From positions 1 to 60,824 of the forward strand of contig NZ_JBHLWN010000101.1 in NCBI RefSeq assembly GCF_042432825.1: a stretch of DNA of 60,824 nucleotides. Reading direction: 5' to 3'. Origin of the DNA: Gordoniibacillus chartarius (GTDB taxonomy: Bacteria; Bacillota; Bacilli; Paenibacillales; NBRC-103111). Both the position numbers and the translations under genes were made by a program. The notes beneath the pieces are model-generated. The model saw nothing but the letters and a program-made list of their open reading frames with translations. It made no database searches and was not told where the DNA came from. Each line of letters begins with the position of its first letter. Within the stretch, counting starts at the first letter, position 1. Shown piece after piece: positions 18,176-26,322 of this stretch.

Positions 18176-18293
18176 GGATCGGGATATGGGGGCTACGGCT
18201 TCGTTAGCCTCTTGTCCCATTTCATACTATAAATAAGGAGGGGACAAGAGGTTAAAAGCGCACGCTCCGCTCTCCGCCCCCCATAACCCATCC
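18176..18293 (+). repeat. Covarying-hairpin repeat, copy A
   Basis: GGAT (18176-18179) and ATCC (18290-18293) close the element. The outer stem is GGGATATGGGGG (18181-18192) with CCCCCATAACCC (18278-18289), one A.A mismatch. Next comes the conserved internal loop CTACGGCTTCG on the left and AAGCGCACGCTCCGCTCTCCG on the right (one base more than 20 if joined, so read at 18256-18276). The inner stem is 15 pairs, including CCTCTTGTCCC (18208-18218) with GGGACAAGAGG (18241-18251). The loop matches copies B and C, but the stems do not. The other parts of the 950-base gap between korA and the dipeptidase hold the korA promoter and a palindrome array. Confidence 0.8.
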
Positions 18294-18569
18294 TCCGTTC
18301 CGACTAGAGACGACAGTAAAACCAGACCGAACGCAAACCGTTGAAGCGGGAAGCGGAATCGAATCGACCTTATTTACTAGTCGATTCTGTTGATGTGCAT
18401 GTGCTGACACAGGATTGGCCGACGATTCTTGGAAACACCCCTGCCTGCATTCGGGGCTTTTGATAATTATGTCCCCTGAAACTTTACCGCACCTCGGGCG
18501 TCTGGCCTCATACTCTTAGATGCATGAGACCTAGAATTTGTACAGCGACAATAACTCGATAAGTCTGCA

Positions 18570-18736
18570 TACATGCTTGCAAAAATGCAGGGAATTCGGT
18601 GTATGGACATCGAGTCTCTCTCAATGCCTGCAAATCTGCAGGGAAATGGAGCAGCTTCTGCCCAATCGACAGCCTAGCAGGCTTTTGTTCCAATAGGTCC
18701 GATATCGGCGATTTCGCTGCACAATTGCAGGCATTC
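18570..18736. repeat. Degenerate array of TGCA-type palindromes
   Basis: Three imperfect copies of a palindrome with the plan CCTGCA-n4-TGCAGG occur at about 18578-18593 (TTGCAAAAATGCAGG), 18627-18641 (CCTGCAAATCTGCAGG) and 18718-18732 (CTGCACAATTGCAGG), each followed by a GNAATNCG/GAAATGG-like tail. The short open frames here only reflect the repeat. Function unknown. Confidence 0.5.
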
Positions 18737-18889
18737 GCTTATTAACGGCCGTTCTAGCCCTTGATAACTCTGCTCTTGCGAGAAGTCTTCGTTTGCCGGC
18801 CTCCATAAATCTTCGTGTGACCGTCAATAGCGGCTGATACGAGAATGATGGATCAGACCCTATAGCGCAGCGTCCTGGTGCATTTTCCG

Positions 18890-19834
18890 TCAGTCCGGCA
18901 AGTTCTCGCTCAAGAACCGAGTCCAGTTACCTTGGAGGAACAGCGCCGCGTCGTCGGGCTTATAGTGCTTGTAAAGCTCCTCTGCTATAGTTTCGTACTT
19001 TCCGGCGTTTTCTAAACCTTGAACCCATTGTTCAATGCCGTCAAAATCGGAGCCGAACGCGATGCTGCGAACCCCGCCCAGCGAGGCGATCCTGTCGATA
19101 TGGCGAAGTATGTCAGCCGTACGCACGGGAGGCTCGGATTTGACGAAGTACGGGACGAAGGTAATGCCGATGAGGCCCCCGCTGCGGATCATATGCTCGA
19201 TTTGCGGATCGGTCAAGTTGCGCGGATGCGGGCACAGCGCCTTGGCGTTGGAATGCGAAGCGATGAACGGGCGCGCGGAACGCTCGGCCAGCTCCCAGAA
19301 GCCGGTCTCGGATAAATGCGAAACATCAAGTATCATGCCGAGCCGGTCGCATTCTTCTATCAGCTTTCGCCCCCGAAGGGAAAATCCCCCTTTGCGGGGC
19401 TCAAGCACACCGTCCGCCGCCCAATTGCCGTAATTCCACGTTATGCCAACGGCACGCACCCCTAGGTACCAGCACGTTCGCAGGTTGAGCAGATCGCCGG
19501 CGAGCGCGTCGACTCCCTCCAGCGTCAATATCGTCCCAAGCCGATCGCCGGCGAGCACGGCCTTCAGTTCCGCCTTTGTACTCACTTGCTCCGTCACTCC
19601 GGCCTTTAGCACCTTCCGCCGGAACGTATCCACGTATTGCAGCACATCGCGCATACTTGGCCGAATGGAGCGCTCCGGTATGTATATCGCCATTAGCTGC
19701 ACCTTCACTCCGCCGCGCCGAAGCCGTGCGTACCCGCTGTCGAGCTCGTCATTTTCCACATAGAAATCCAAATGCGAATGATGGACCAGCTTGTCAAGCA
19801 CGTCGCAGTGACCGTCTATAATCGTTTTATCCAA
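18890..19834 (-). CDS. Membrane dipeptidase (peptidase family M19)
   Basis: A 314-residue zinc dipeptidase of the renal-dipeptidase type. The metal-binding features are DGHCDVLDKL at the N-terminus, a bridging Glu in LTLEGVDAL, HSNAKAL and FGSDFDGI. Despite the family name there is no signal peptide or membrane segment, as in most Firmicute members. The start is taken as TTG at 19834, six bases after GGGAGG; the TTG at 19867 lies in the upstream terminator. The physiological substrate may be D-containing dipeptides from wall turnover. Confidence 0.9.
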   Translation of the reverse strand: MDKTIIDGHCDVLDKLVHHSHLDFYVENDELDSGYARLRRGGVKVQLMAIYIPERSIRPSMRDVLQYVDTFRRKVLKAGVTEQVSTKAELKAVLAGDRLGTILTLEGVDALAGDLLNLRTCWYLGVRAVGITWNYGNWAADGVLEPRKGGFSLRGRKLIEECDRLGMILDVSHLSETGFWELAERSARPFIASHSNAKALCPHPRNLTDPQIEHMIRSGGLIGITFVPYFVKSEPPVRTADILRHIDRIASLGGVRSIAFGSDFDGIEQWVQGLENAGKYETIAEELYKHYKPDDAALFLQGNWTRFLSENLPD

Positions 19835-19864
19835 CCCGATCCTCCCTTCCATTTCCGGAAGCCG

Positions 19865-19895
19865 CAAAAAAACCTGTCTACACTGTAAACAGGCT
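19865..19895 (-). terminator. Intrinsic terminator after spoVS
   Basis: On the minus strand CCTGT-T-TACA...TGTA-G-ACAGG is followed by seven T residues, 24 bases downstream of the spoVS stop. Confidence 0.8.
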
Positions 19896-19918
19896 TTGCT
19901 CCTCCATATAAGTTTCGG

Positions 19919-20179
19919 TCAGCGCGGTTCAACGATCAGCTTGATGGCTGTCCGATCTTCCCCGTCGATAATGATATCGGTAAATGCCGGAACACATATC
20001 AGATCGACCCCACTCGGAGCTACAAATCCTCGGGCGATCGCTACGGCTTTTATGGCTTGGTTCAGCGCTCCGGCCCCTATCGCCTGCAGTTCGGCAGCCC
20101 CGCGTTCGCGAAGCACCCCGGCCAGTGCGCCTGCTACGGAATTTGGATTGGATTTTGCTGAAACTTTTAATACTTCCAT
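19919..20179 (-). CDS. spoVS: Stage V sporulation protein S
   Basis: An 86-residue ALBA-like nucleic-acid-binding protein, MEVLKVSAKSNPNSVAGALA and KAVAIARGFVAPSG being diagnostic. In B. subtilis it is required for spore coat and core development and affects septation. The start ATG 20179 has GAGGAGG seven or eight bases upstream; a longer in-frame reading begins inside the leader and is rejected. It lies downstream of ymdB, the conserved rny-ymdB-spoVS order. Confidence 0.96.
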   Translation of the reverse strand: MEVLKVSAKSNPNSVAGALAGVLRERGAAELQAIGAGALNQAIKAVAIARGFVAPSGVDLICVPAFTDIIIDGEDRTAIKLIVEPR

Positions 20180-20255
20180 GATTAGTACCTCCTCGGGAAT
20201 GATGAGTATGGATTCCATTACCCATCCTATTCCCGCAGAAGCCTAAACATTCCGG

Positions 20256-21050
20256 CTATTCCATGACGAACTCGTCTTCGATGTAACGGATCTTGGCGAT
20301 CGATTTGGCTTTGCCCGTCTGGGCATCGAGCTCCACCGTCACCGCGTGAAAATGATACTTCCCCTCATCCACGACGAATCGCACCGGCAGCTGCGTCTTG
20401 AATTTTTGCAGCACGCCGGCGCGCTCCATCCCGAGCACACCATCGCGCGGCCCCGTCATCCCGACGTCGGTCAAGTAGGCGGTCCCGTTCGGCAGGATAC
20501 GGTCATCATTCGTCTGGACATGCGTATGTGTGCCTACGACGAAGCTGACGCGCCCGTCCAGGTGCCAGCCCATCGCGATTTTCTCCGAAGTTGCCTCGGC
20601 ATGAAAATCGACCATGATAAACTTATATTTGTTCTTAAGCTGCTCCAAAATATCGTCGACCTTCCGGAACGGGTCGTCGATCGCCGGCAAAAACGTCCGT
20701 CCCTGCAAATTGATGACAGCCAATTCTTGTCCGTGCGCTTTGACGACCATATGTCCTTTGCCGGGGTTGCCCTGCGGGAAATTCGCCGGCCGTACGATCC
20801 GCGGCTCATCGTCGATCCATTCAAATATATCCTTATTGTCCCAAGTATGATTGCCCATCGTCAGCCCGTGAACGCCCTGGTCGTAAAACTCCTTTGCAAG
20901 CGCCGCCGTAATGCCTCTGCCTGCCGCCGCATTCTCGCCGTTGGCAATATATATCGCATTCGGGTACAGCTTCTTCAGCTTGGGCAGCGATTCCTTAAGC
21001 GCTTTTCGGCCAACTGCACCGACAATGTCTCCAATAAATACGATTCTCAT
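20256..21050 (-). CDS. ymdB: 2',3'-cyclic nucleotide phosphodiesterase YmdB
   Basis: A 264-residue metallophosphoesterase of the YmdB family, with MRIVFIGDIVG at the start, GENAAAGRG, MGNHTWDNKD, DFHAEATSEK and VGTHTHVQT as metal and active-site motifs. In B. subtilis it is needed for biofilm gene expression and acts in a bistable switch. The start is set at the second of two adjacent ATGs (21053, 21050) to match the family N-terminus; the site GAGGGG is upstream. The ~90 residues in frame before this lie antisense to nothing known and read through the rny terminator. Confidence 0.94.
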   Translation of the reverse strand: MRIVFIGDIVGAVGRKALKESLPKLKKLYPNAIYIANGENAAAGRGITAALAKEFYDQGVHGLTMGNHTWDNKDIFEWIDDEPRIVRPANFPQGNPGKGHMVVKAHGQELAVINLQGRTFLPAIDDPFRKVDDILEQLKNKYKFIMVDFHAEATSEKIAMGWHLDGRVSFVVGTHTHVQTNDDRILPNGTAYLTDVGMTGPRDGVLGMERAGVLQKFKTQLPVRFVVDEGKYHFHAVTVELDAQTGKAKSIAKIRYIEDEFVME

Positions 21051-21067
21051 CATTGCGAGCCCCTCTA

Positions 21068-21104
21068 CAAAAAAAATCGGAAAGCAGCTCAAGCCGCTTT
21101 CCTC
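21068..21104 (-). terminator. Intrinsic terminator after rny
   Basis: On the minus strand GGAAAGC-n10-GCTTTCC is followed by eight T residues, between rny and ymdB. Some read-through is likely since ymdB has no obvious promoter of its own. Confidence 0.8.
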
Positions 21105-21123
21105 ATTATACCCTTTCGGGCGG

Positions 21124-22668
21124 TTATTTCGCGTATTCGACCGCGCGAGTTTCCCGAATAACCGTAACCTTGATATGGCCCGGATAATCGAGCTCGCTTT
21201 CGATTTTCTTCGTAATGTCGCGGGCGAGACGGAAAGCCTCGGTATCGTCAACCTTCTCCGGCTGAACCATGACGCGCACTTCGCGGCCCGCTTGGATGGC
21301 GTACGACTTCTCGACACCATCGAACGACTCGGAGATTTCCTCCAGCTTCTCGAGGCGCTTGATGTACGTCTCCAGCGTTTCGCGGCGGGCGCCCGGACGA
21401 GCTGCGGACAACGCGTCGGCGGCTCCTACGAGCATTGCGATAACGGATGTCGCTTCAACGTCGCCGTGGTGAGAAGCAATACTATTGATGACAACCGGAT
21501 GCTCCTTGTACTTCTTGCCGATCTCGACGCCGATCTCCACATGGGAGCCTTCGACCTCGTGATCGAGCGCTTTGCCGATGTCGTGCAGAAGTCCTGCACG
21601 CTTGGCCAGCGTAACGTCTTCGCCAAGCTCGCCGGCCATGAGTCCCGTCAAATAAGCGACTTCCATCGAATGCTTCAGCACGTTCTGGCCGTAGCTTGTA
21701 CGGAACTTGAGGCGGCCGAGAATCTTGATCAAATCCGGATGCAGGCCGTGCACGCCAACTTCGAACGTCGCCTGCTCGCCGTATTCGCGGATACGCTCGT
21801 CCACTTCTTTGCGGGACTTCTCCACCATTTCTTCGATCCGTGCCGGATGGATGCGTCCGTCCGCTACGAGCTTCTCGAGTGAAGTACGGGCGATTTCGCG
21901 GCGTATCGGGTCGAAGCCAGACAGGATGACCGCTTCCGGCGTATCGTCGATAATGAGGTCGATACCAGTGAGCGTCTCCAGCGCGCGGATGTTGCGGCCT
22001 TCGCGGCCGATGATGCGGCCTTTCATCTCTTCATTAGGAAGCGCAACGACCGAAACCGTCGTCTCTGCCACGTGGTCCGCAGCACAGCGCTGGATGGCAA
22101 GCGTAATAATCTCTCTTGCCTTCTTGTCGCCTTCTTCCTTCGCCTGCAGCTCGATCTCTTTAATCATTTGCGCGGTTTCATGGCGCACTTCCTGCTCGAC
22201 GTTGGTGAGAATGATGCTCTTCGCCTCTTCCATCGTCAGTCCGGAAATGCGTTCCAGCTCAGACACCTGACTTCTATAAAGCTGATCGATCTGCGTTTGC
22301 GTTTCTTCGATGCGTTTTTCCTTGTTGGCGACTTGCTCTTCCTTGCGCTCGAGGGACTCTAATTTTTTATCCAGCGATTCCTCTTTTTGCAACAATCGTC
22401 TTTCTTGTCGTTGAATTTCAGCTCGACGTTCACGAATGTCTTTTTCAGCTTCGGCTCTCAGCTTATGGACTTCGTCCTTCGCTTCAAGGACCGTTTCTTT
22501 TTTCAACGCCTCCGCTTCTTTCGAAGCGTTCTCCCGAATGAGCCGGGCGGCTTCCTCGGCGCTGGAAATTTTCGCTTCTGCAAGAGACTTGCGGATAAAA
22601 TAACCTATCCCTAAGCATAGAAGGCCAACAACGAGAACGATCGCGATCCAAACTAAAGTGTTGGGCAT
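21124..22668 (-). CDS. rny: Ribonuclease Y
   Basis: A 514-residue membrane-anchored endoribonuclease that starts mRNA decay. Residues about 5-25 form the single membrane helix, residues about 30-180 a long coiled coil rich in Lys/Glu, followed by a KH domain (GRIIGREGRNIRALE) and an HD domain (HDIGKALDHEVEGSH). The start is ATG 22668 behind AGGAGG eight bases away rather than the in-frame GTG at 22677. It shares its function with RicA, encoded at 12.6 kb. Confidence 0.97.
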   Translation of the reverse strand: MPNTLVWIAIVLVVGLLCLGIGYFIRKSLAEAKISSAEEAARLIRENASKEAEALKKETVLEAKDEVHKLRAEAEKDIRERRAEIQRQERRLLQKEESLDKKLESLERKEEQVANKEKRIEETQTQIDQLYRSQVSELERISGLTMEEAKSIILTNVEQEVRHETAQMIKEIELQAKEEGDKKAREIITLAIQRCAADHVAETTVSVVALPNEEMKGRIIGREGRNIRALETLTGIDLIIDDTPEAVILSGFDPIRREIARTSLEKLVADGRIHPARIEEMVEKSRKEVDERIREYGEQATFEVGVHGLHPDLIKILGRLKFRTSYGQNVLKHSMEVAYLTGLMAGELGEDVTLAKRAGLLHDIGKALDHEVEGSHVEIGVEIGKKYKEHPVVINSIASHHGDVEATSVIAMLVGAADALSAARPGARRETLETYIKRLEKLEEISESFDGVEKSYAIQAGREVRVMVQPEKVDDTEAFRLARDITKKIESELDYPGHIKVTVIRETRAVEYAK

Positions 22669-22788
22669 CGTGTTCACCTCCTCGTTGATTCTCCAAGGTG
22701 TTAGCTTGGGATCTGCGCGGTTAATTAACCGCTTTCTTTGGGATTGTGAAGCTCATTATATTCATTTTTAAATAAATATACATGAATT

Positions 22789-22818
22789 ATTGTAGCTTTT
22801 GACGAAGAAGCTTGTCAA
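22789..22818 (-). promoter_or_regulatory. Promoter of rny
   Basis: On the minus strand perfect TTGACA (22813-22818), an 18-base spacer and TACAAT (22789-22794). The leader of about 110 bases carries a perfect 16-base palindrome, GCGGTTAATTAACCGC at 22717-22732. Confidence 0.7.
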
Positions 22819-22861
22819 GGGAAGCAGCAAAACTAACAAACTCCATTTATTATTAATATCA

Positions 22862-23545
22862 TTAATAATTATTGTCGTTAAGTGTCGAAATGCGCCGCAG
22901 CACCTGCTGCACTACCTCGTTCGAATACCCCCGACGCAGTAAGAAAGCGGCCGTTTTTCGTTTTCGTTCGAAATTCTCTCCGCTTGTTTGGCGCCACTTT
23001 TTGACACCGATATCGACGGCACTCGCCAATTCCTCTTCGGGATCAATCGCTTGCAGAACATTCTGGATATCGTCTCGCGGCACACCTTTCAGAATCAGCT
23101 CCTGACGGATGAGCGCCTTTCCCTTGTGTTGGGAGCCGACACGCTGCTCCGCCCACATCTTGGCAAATAGACGATCATCCAAATACTTTTGATCGACCAG
23201 CCGTCGGATCGTCTCCTCGATCAAAACTTCCTCATAGCCGCTTTCCTTCAGCTTCAGCCGCATTTCCTTCTCCGTACGAGGCCTCACCCCAAGAAACCGC
23301 AGCGCCTTCAGATACGCGTCATTGCGCTCCTCGTCTTGCAGCAACTCTTCCAGCCATTCATTGGTCACCACATCCCCCTTGAACAGCCGATGCTTGATCA
23401 TAATGTCCTCATGCACCGCAAACGCAAACTCGTCATTCAAAAAAATGTTATACCGCCGCTTATTCTTCTTCTGAACCTCAATCTTGGTAATGATTCTCTC
23501 CGCCGATTCTTGCTCCCCTTCCCTCTCTTCCCCCACAAAGGACAT
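22862..23545 (-). CDS. recX: Regulatory protein RecX
   Basis: A 227-residue helical-repeat protein that modulates RecA filaments. Three RecX three-helix repeats are visible, with KALRFLGVRPRTEKEMRLKL, RLVDQKYLDDRLFAKMWAEQR and the C-terminal KTAAFLLRRGYSNEVVQQVL. The start is ATG 23545 behind GGAGGGAG nine bases upstream; the in-frame extension to 23674 consists of hairpin-repeat DNA (copy C) and is rejected. It lies downstream of recA, the usual order for this pair. Confidence 0.93.
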   Translation of the reverse strand: MSFVGEEREGEQESAERIITKIEVQKKNKRRYNIFLNDEFAFAVHEDIMIKHRLFKGDVVTNEWLEELLQDEERNDAYLKALRFLGVRPRTEKEMRLKLKESGYEEVLIEETIRRLVDQKYLDDRLFAKMWAEQRVGSQHKGKALIRQELILKGVPRDDIQNVLQAIDPEEELASAVDIGVKKWRQTSGENFERKRKTAAFLLRRGYSNEVVQQVLRRISTLNDNNY

Positions 23546-23606
23546 GGACCGTCGCTCCCTCCGTCTTTCTTTTTTTCCACCGCAAACGTGACAGGGACGG
23601 CATGGA

Positions 23607-23735
23607 GGATGAGAAATAGGGCGGAGAGCGAAGCGCGCGCTATGAACTTGTGTTCTCTTCTTTGACCTATACATTCAAGGAACACAAGTTCAACGAAGCC
23701 GAAGCCCTATTTCTCGAAGCCCTATTTCTCAATCC
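23607..23735 (-). repeat. Covarying-hairpin repeat, copy C (reverse orientation)
   Basis: Base GGAT 23607-23610 with ATCC 23732-23735. The outer stem GAGAAATAGGGC (23611-23622) pairs perfectly with GCCCTATTTCTC, which occurs twice in tandem (23704-23715 and 23719-23730, a 15-base direct duplication). The conserved loop (read on the minus strand) is CTTCGGCTTCG opposite TAGCGCGCGCTTCGCTCTCC. The inner stem TGAACTTGTGTTC (23643-23655) pairs with GAACACAAGTTCA (23680-23692). It lies between recA and recX. Confidence 0.8.
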
Positions 23736-23768
23736 ACAGTGCGTCCCCACCACGATGTATCGCCAAGT

Positions 23769-23808
23769 AAAAAAAAGAAACACCCGGACCCCAAACGGTC
23801 CAGGTGCC
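23769..23808 (-). terminator. Intrinsic terminator after recA
   Basis: On the minus strand CACCTGGACC pairs with GGTCCGGGTG (one T.G pair), followed by TTTC and a run of eight T. It separates recA from recX transcription. Confidence 0.8.
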
Positions 23809-23816
23809 TTAGCCCC

Positions 23817-24866
23817 TTACTCGAACAACGCCGCTTCTTCCGCCTCGTCGTCCACGCTGACCCCCGCAGCCGGGATCACGTTCGTCAGCTGGCTCGCCTC
23901 GCGAATTTGCTTTTCGATCGTCGCCGCCACTTGAGGGTTGTCCTTCAGGAACTGCTTCGCATTTTCGCGTCCTTGGCCAAGTCGATCGCCATTGTAGGAG
24001 AACCAAGCGCCGCTCTTTTGCACGATTTCCAACTCTACTGCAATATCGATCAGACTGCCTTCGTGAGAGATGCCTTCTCCGTACATAATGTCCATTTCAG
24101 CTTGCTTGAACGGAGGCGCCACTTTGTTCTTCACAACCTTAACGCGCGTCCGGTTACCGACAACATCGTTGCCCTGCTTGATCGATTCAATGCGGCGAAC
24201 ATCCAGACGAACGGAAGAGTAGAACTTCAGCGCACGGCCGCCCGGTGTCGTCTCCGGATTCCCGAACATAACGCCGACTTTCTCGCGAAGCTGGTTAATA
24301 AAGATCGTGATGACCTTCGACTTGTTGATCGCGCCGGACAGCTTACGCAGCGCCTGAGACATAAGACGCGCCTGCAAACCGACATGGGAATCGCCCATCT
24401 CGCCTTCGATCTCCGCCTTCGGAACGAGCGCAGCTACCGAGTCGATGACAATAATGTCGACAGCGCCGGAGCGAACGAGAGCTTCCGCAATTTCGAGCGC
24501 TTGTTCCCCGGTATCCGGTTGAGACAGCAGCAGCTCGTCGATGTTAATGCCCAGCTTGCTGGCGTACAGCGGATCGAGCGCGTGCTCCGCATCGATGAAA
24601 GCGGCTTGTCCGCCCGCCTTCTGCACCTCTGCGATCGCATGCAATGCGAAGGTTGTCTTACCTGCCGATTCCGGGCCATAGATCTCGATAATACGGCCCC
24701 GAGGGAAACCGCCAACCCCCAGCGCAATATCCAGAGCGATCGAGCCGGACGACACCGTCTCCACCTGCATATGTGCCGACTCTCCGAGCTTCATGATCGA
24801 ACCTTTCCCGAATTGCTTCTCAATTTGACGCAATGCTTGTTCAAGTGCTACGCGGCGATCTGTCAA
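23817..24866 (-). CDS. recA: Recombinase RecA
   Basis: A 349-residue strand-exchange protein. Walker A is GPESAGKTT at about residue 66, Walker B is IIVIDSVAALVP, loop L2 region is INQLREKVGVMFGNPET, and the acidic tail ends DDEAEEAALFE. The start is read as TTG 24866 (giving M-TDRRVALEQALRQIEKQ, the family N-terminus), eight bases after AAGGAAG; GTG 24869 is adjacent. Promoter and a LexA-type box lie upstream. Confidence 0.97.
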   Translation of the reverse strand: MTDRRVALEQALRQIEKQFGKGSIMKLGESAHMQVETVSSGSIALDIALGVGGFPRGRIIEIYGPESAGKTTFALHAIAEVQKAGGQAAFIDAEHALDPLYASKLGINIDELLLSQPDTGEQALEIAEALVRSGAVDIIVIDSVAALVPKAEIEGEMGDSHVGLQARLMSQALRKLSGAINKSKVITIFINQLREKVGVMFGNPETTPGGRALKFYSSVRLDVRRIESIKQGNDVVGNRTRVKVVKNKVAPPFKQAEMDIMYGEGISHEGSLIDIAVELEIVQKSGAWFSYNGDRLGQGRENAKQFLKDNPQVAATIEKQIREASQLTNVIPAAGVSVDDEAEEAALFE

Positions 24867-24903
24867 CACGGTCACTTCCTTATCCCATGAAATTGATATA
24901 CCT

Positions 24904-24932
24904 ATGATAACTTGTTTCGCGGCATTTGCCAA
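24904..24932 (-). promoter_or_regulatory. Promoter of recA
   Basis: On the minus strand TTGGCA (24927-24932), a 17-base spacer and TATCAT (24904-24909), each 5 of 6 to consensus. Confidence 0.7.
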
Positions 24933-24941
24933 GAGAAAAAT

Positions 24942-24955
24942 CGAACATACATTCG
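24942..24955. promoter_or_regulatory. LexA (SOS) box of recA
   Basis: CGAATGTATGTTCG on the minus strand matches the Gram-positive LexA consensus CGAACRNRYGTTYG at 13 of 14 positions and lies just upstream of the recA -35, so recA should be DNA-damage inducible. Confidence 0.8.
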
Positions 24956-24966
24956 ATTCGAAGTCC

Positions 24967-25002
24967 AAACAAAAACCGTAAGCAAGTTATCCTTGGTTAC
25001 GG
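24967..25002 (-). terminator. Intrinsic terminator after cinA
   Basis: On the minus strand CCGTAA-C-CAAG...CTTG-C-TTACGG followed by TTTTTGTTT; ends the rimO-pgsA-cinA unit before recA. Confidence 0.8.
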
Positions 25003-25049
25003 TTCTTCCGTAAACTATAAACCTACTATACCAAATCCGAATACACCCG

Positions 25050-26300
25050 TCAAACGGTTTTCAGCCGCTGCCACAGCTTCGTCAGCGCGCTCTTCGAAGC
25101 CCGCAGCTTGATCGTTTCGCGATTGCCCGAAAGCTTCAGCTCGAACGTTTCGGCAGCTTTCCCCCGCTCTGCTAATCCTACAAACACGAGACCGACCGGC
25201 TTCCCTTCCGATGGATCAGGACCGGCGACGCCTGTAATGGAGAGCCCGAAGTCCGCGCCCGTCCGGTCGCGCACACCTTCTGCGAGCAGTCCGGCCGCCT
25301 GCGCACTTACCGCCCCTGGGGCCCCTTCCCCCTCCAAAACGTCCAGCGGAACCCCTATCAGCTTATTCTTGAGCGCATTCGAATAGCAGACCACTCCGCC
25401 CAAGAACGTCTGCGACGAGCCGGGAATCGCCGTAAGCATATCACTGAGCTGCCCTCCCGAGCAGCTTTCAGCTACTGCCAGCGTGCGGCCGCTCGTTTTC
25501 AACAGCTCCAGCACAATCGTCTCCAGCGGCACATCGCGTTCAGCGAATATAAATTCACCGACGCGGCGGCGAATTTCCGCTTCAACCGGCGCAATGGCCG
25601 CCAGCCCTTCCCGCTCGGATGCCGCTCTCGTCGTCAAGCGAACCGCCACTTCCCCTTCCTTCGCATAAGGCGCGATCGTCGGGTCCGTTTGCCCGCGAAT
25701 CAGATCCAGGAGACGATCCTCCAGCAGCGATTCCCCGATCCCGGCAAATTTCAGCATACGCGAAACGAGCGGAACTTCATCCTTCATCACGCCGCGCAGC
25801 CATTGCACACCATAGTTCAAGAACATCGGCTTCATCTCTTTGGGCGGCCCCGGGAGCAGCATGTAATGCGTGCCATCCTGCGTCAGGGCGATACCGACGG
25901 CAAGCCCCGTATCGTTCGGCAGCGGATCGCTGCCCTCCAGCATATGCGCCTGCCGTTTGTTGCTGTCGACCATGACAACGCCGCGCGACTCGAAAAACTC
26001 CGTCATGTAGCGGAGCGAGGGCTCATGCATGATCAGCCCCCGCCCCAAATAAGCGGCGAGCACATCCTTCGTCAAGTCATCCTGTGTAGGACCAAGTCCG
26101 CCCGTGCAAATAATCAGATCGGCTCTGCTGCGGGCAAGCTCCAGCGATTGTCTCATTCTCGATTCGTTGTCGCCCACCACGGTTTGAAAATAGACGTTAA
26201 CGCCAAGACGGGCCAGTTCCTGGGAGAGAAACTGGCCGTTCGTATTGGCGATCTGGCCCATCAGCAGCTCCGTGCCGACGGCGATAATTTCTGCGTTCAT
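25050..26300 (-). CDS. cinA: CinA-like competence/damage-inducible protein
   Basis: A 416-residue protein with an N-terminal MoaB/molybdopterin-binding-like domain (VGTELLMGQIANTNGQFL, ICTGGLGPTQDD) and a C-terminal amidohydrolase-type CinA domain (LAVAESCSGGQLSDMLTAIPG). Members of this family include NMN deamidases and ADP-ribose pyrophosphatases. The start ATG 26300 has GAGGGG upstream. The pgsA-cinA-recA order is conserved in Firmicutes. Confidence 0.95.
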   Translation of the reverse strand: MNAEIIAVGTELLMGQIANTNGQFLSQELARLGVNVYFQTVVGDNESRMRQSLELARSRADLIICTGGLGPTQDDLTKDVLAAYLGRGLIMHEPSLRYMTEFFESRGVVMVDSNKRQAHMLEGSDPLPNDTGLAVGIALTQDGTHYMLLPGPPKEMKPMFLNYGVQWLRGVMKDEVPLVSRMLKFAGIGESLLEDRLLDLIRGQTDPTIAPYAKEGEVAVRLTTRAASEREGLAAIAPVEAEIRRRVGEFIFAERDVPLETIVLELLKTSGRTLAVAESCSGGQLSDMLTAIPGSSQTFLGGVVCYSNALKNKLIGVPLDVLEGEGAPGAVSAQAAGLLAEGVRDRTGADFGLSITGVAGPDPSEGKPVGLVFVGLAERGKAAETFELKLSGNRETIKLRASKSALTKLWQRLKTV

Positions 26301-26322
26301 ACCCGATCCCCTCATTCCGTTA

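Noticed and set aside
18181..18289. Hairpin copies A-E as ordinary intrinsic terminators
   Set aside because: They lack a terminal T-run, are much larger than terminators, and the conserved internal loop has no place in a terminator; separate normal terminators are present at recA and spoIIIE.
18508..18827. Two small minus-strand frames (61 and 68 codons) in the korA-dipeptidase gap
   Set aside because: They follow the TGCA palindrome array, overlap each other and have no ribosome site.
22717..22732. Perfect 16-base palindrome before rny as a defined operator
   Set aside because: Noted in the promoter entry, but with no known consensus or second copy there is too little to call it a regulator site.
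23546..23674. N-terminal extension of RecX in frame
   Set aside because: The DNA is part of hairpin copy C, and a well-placed ribosome site precedes the ATG at 23545.
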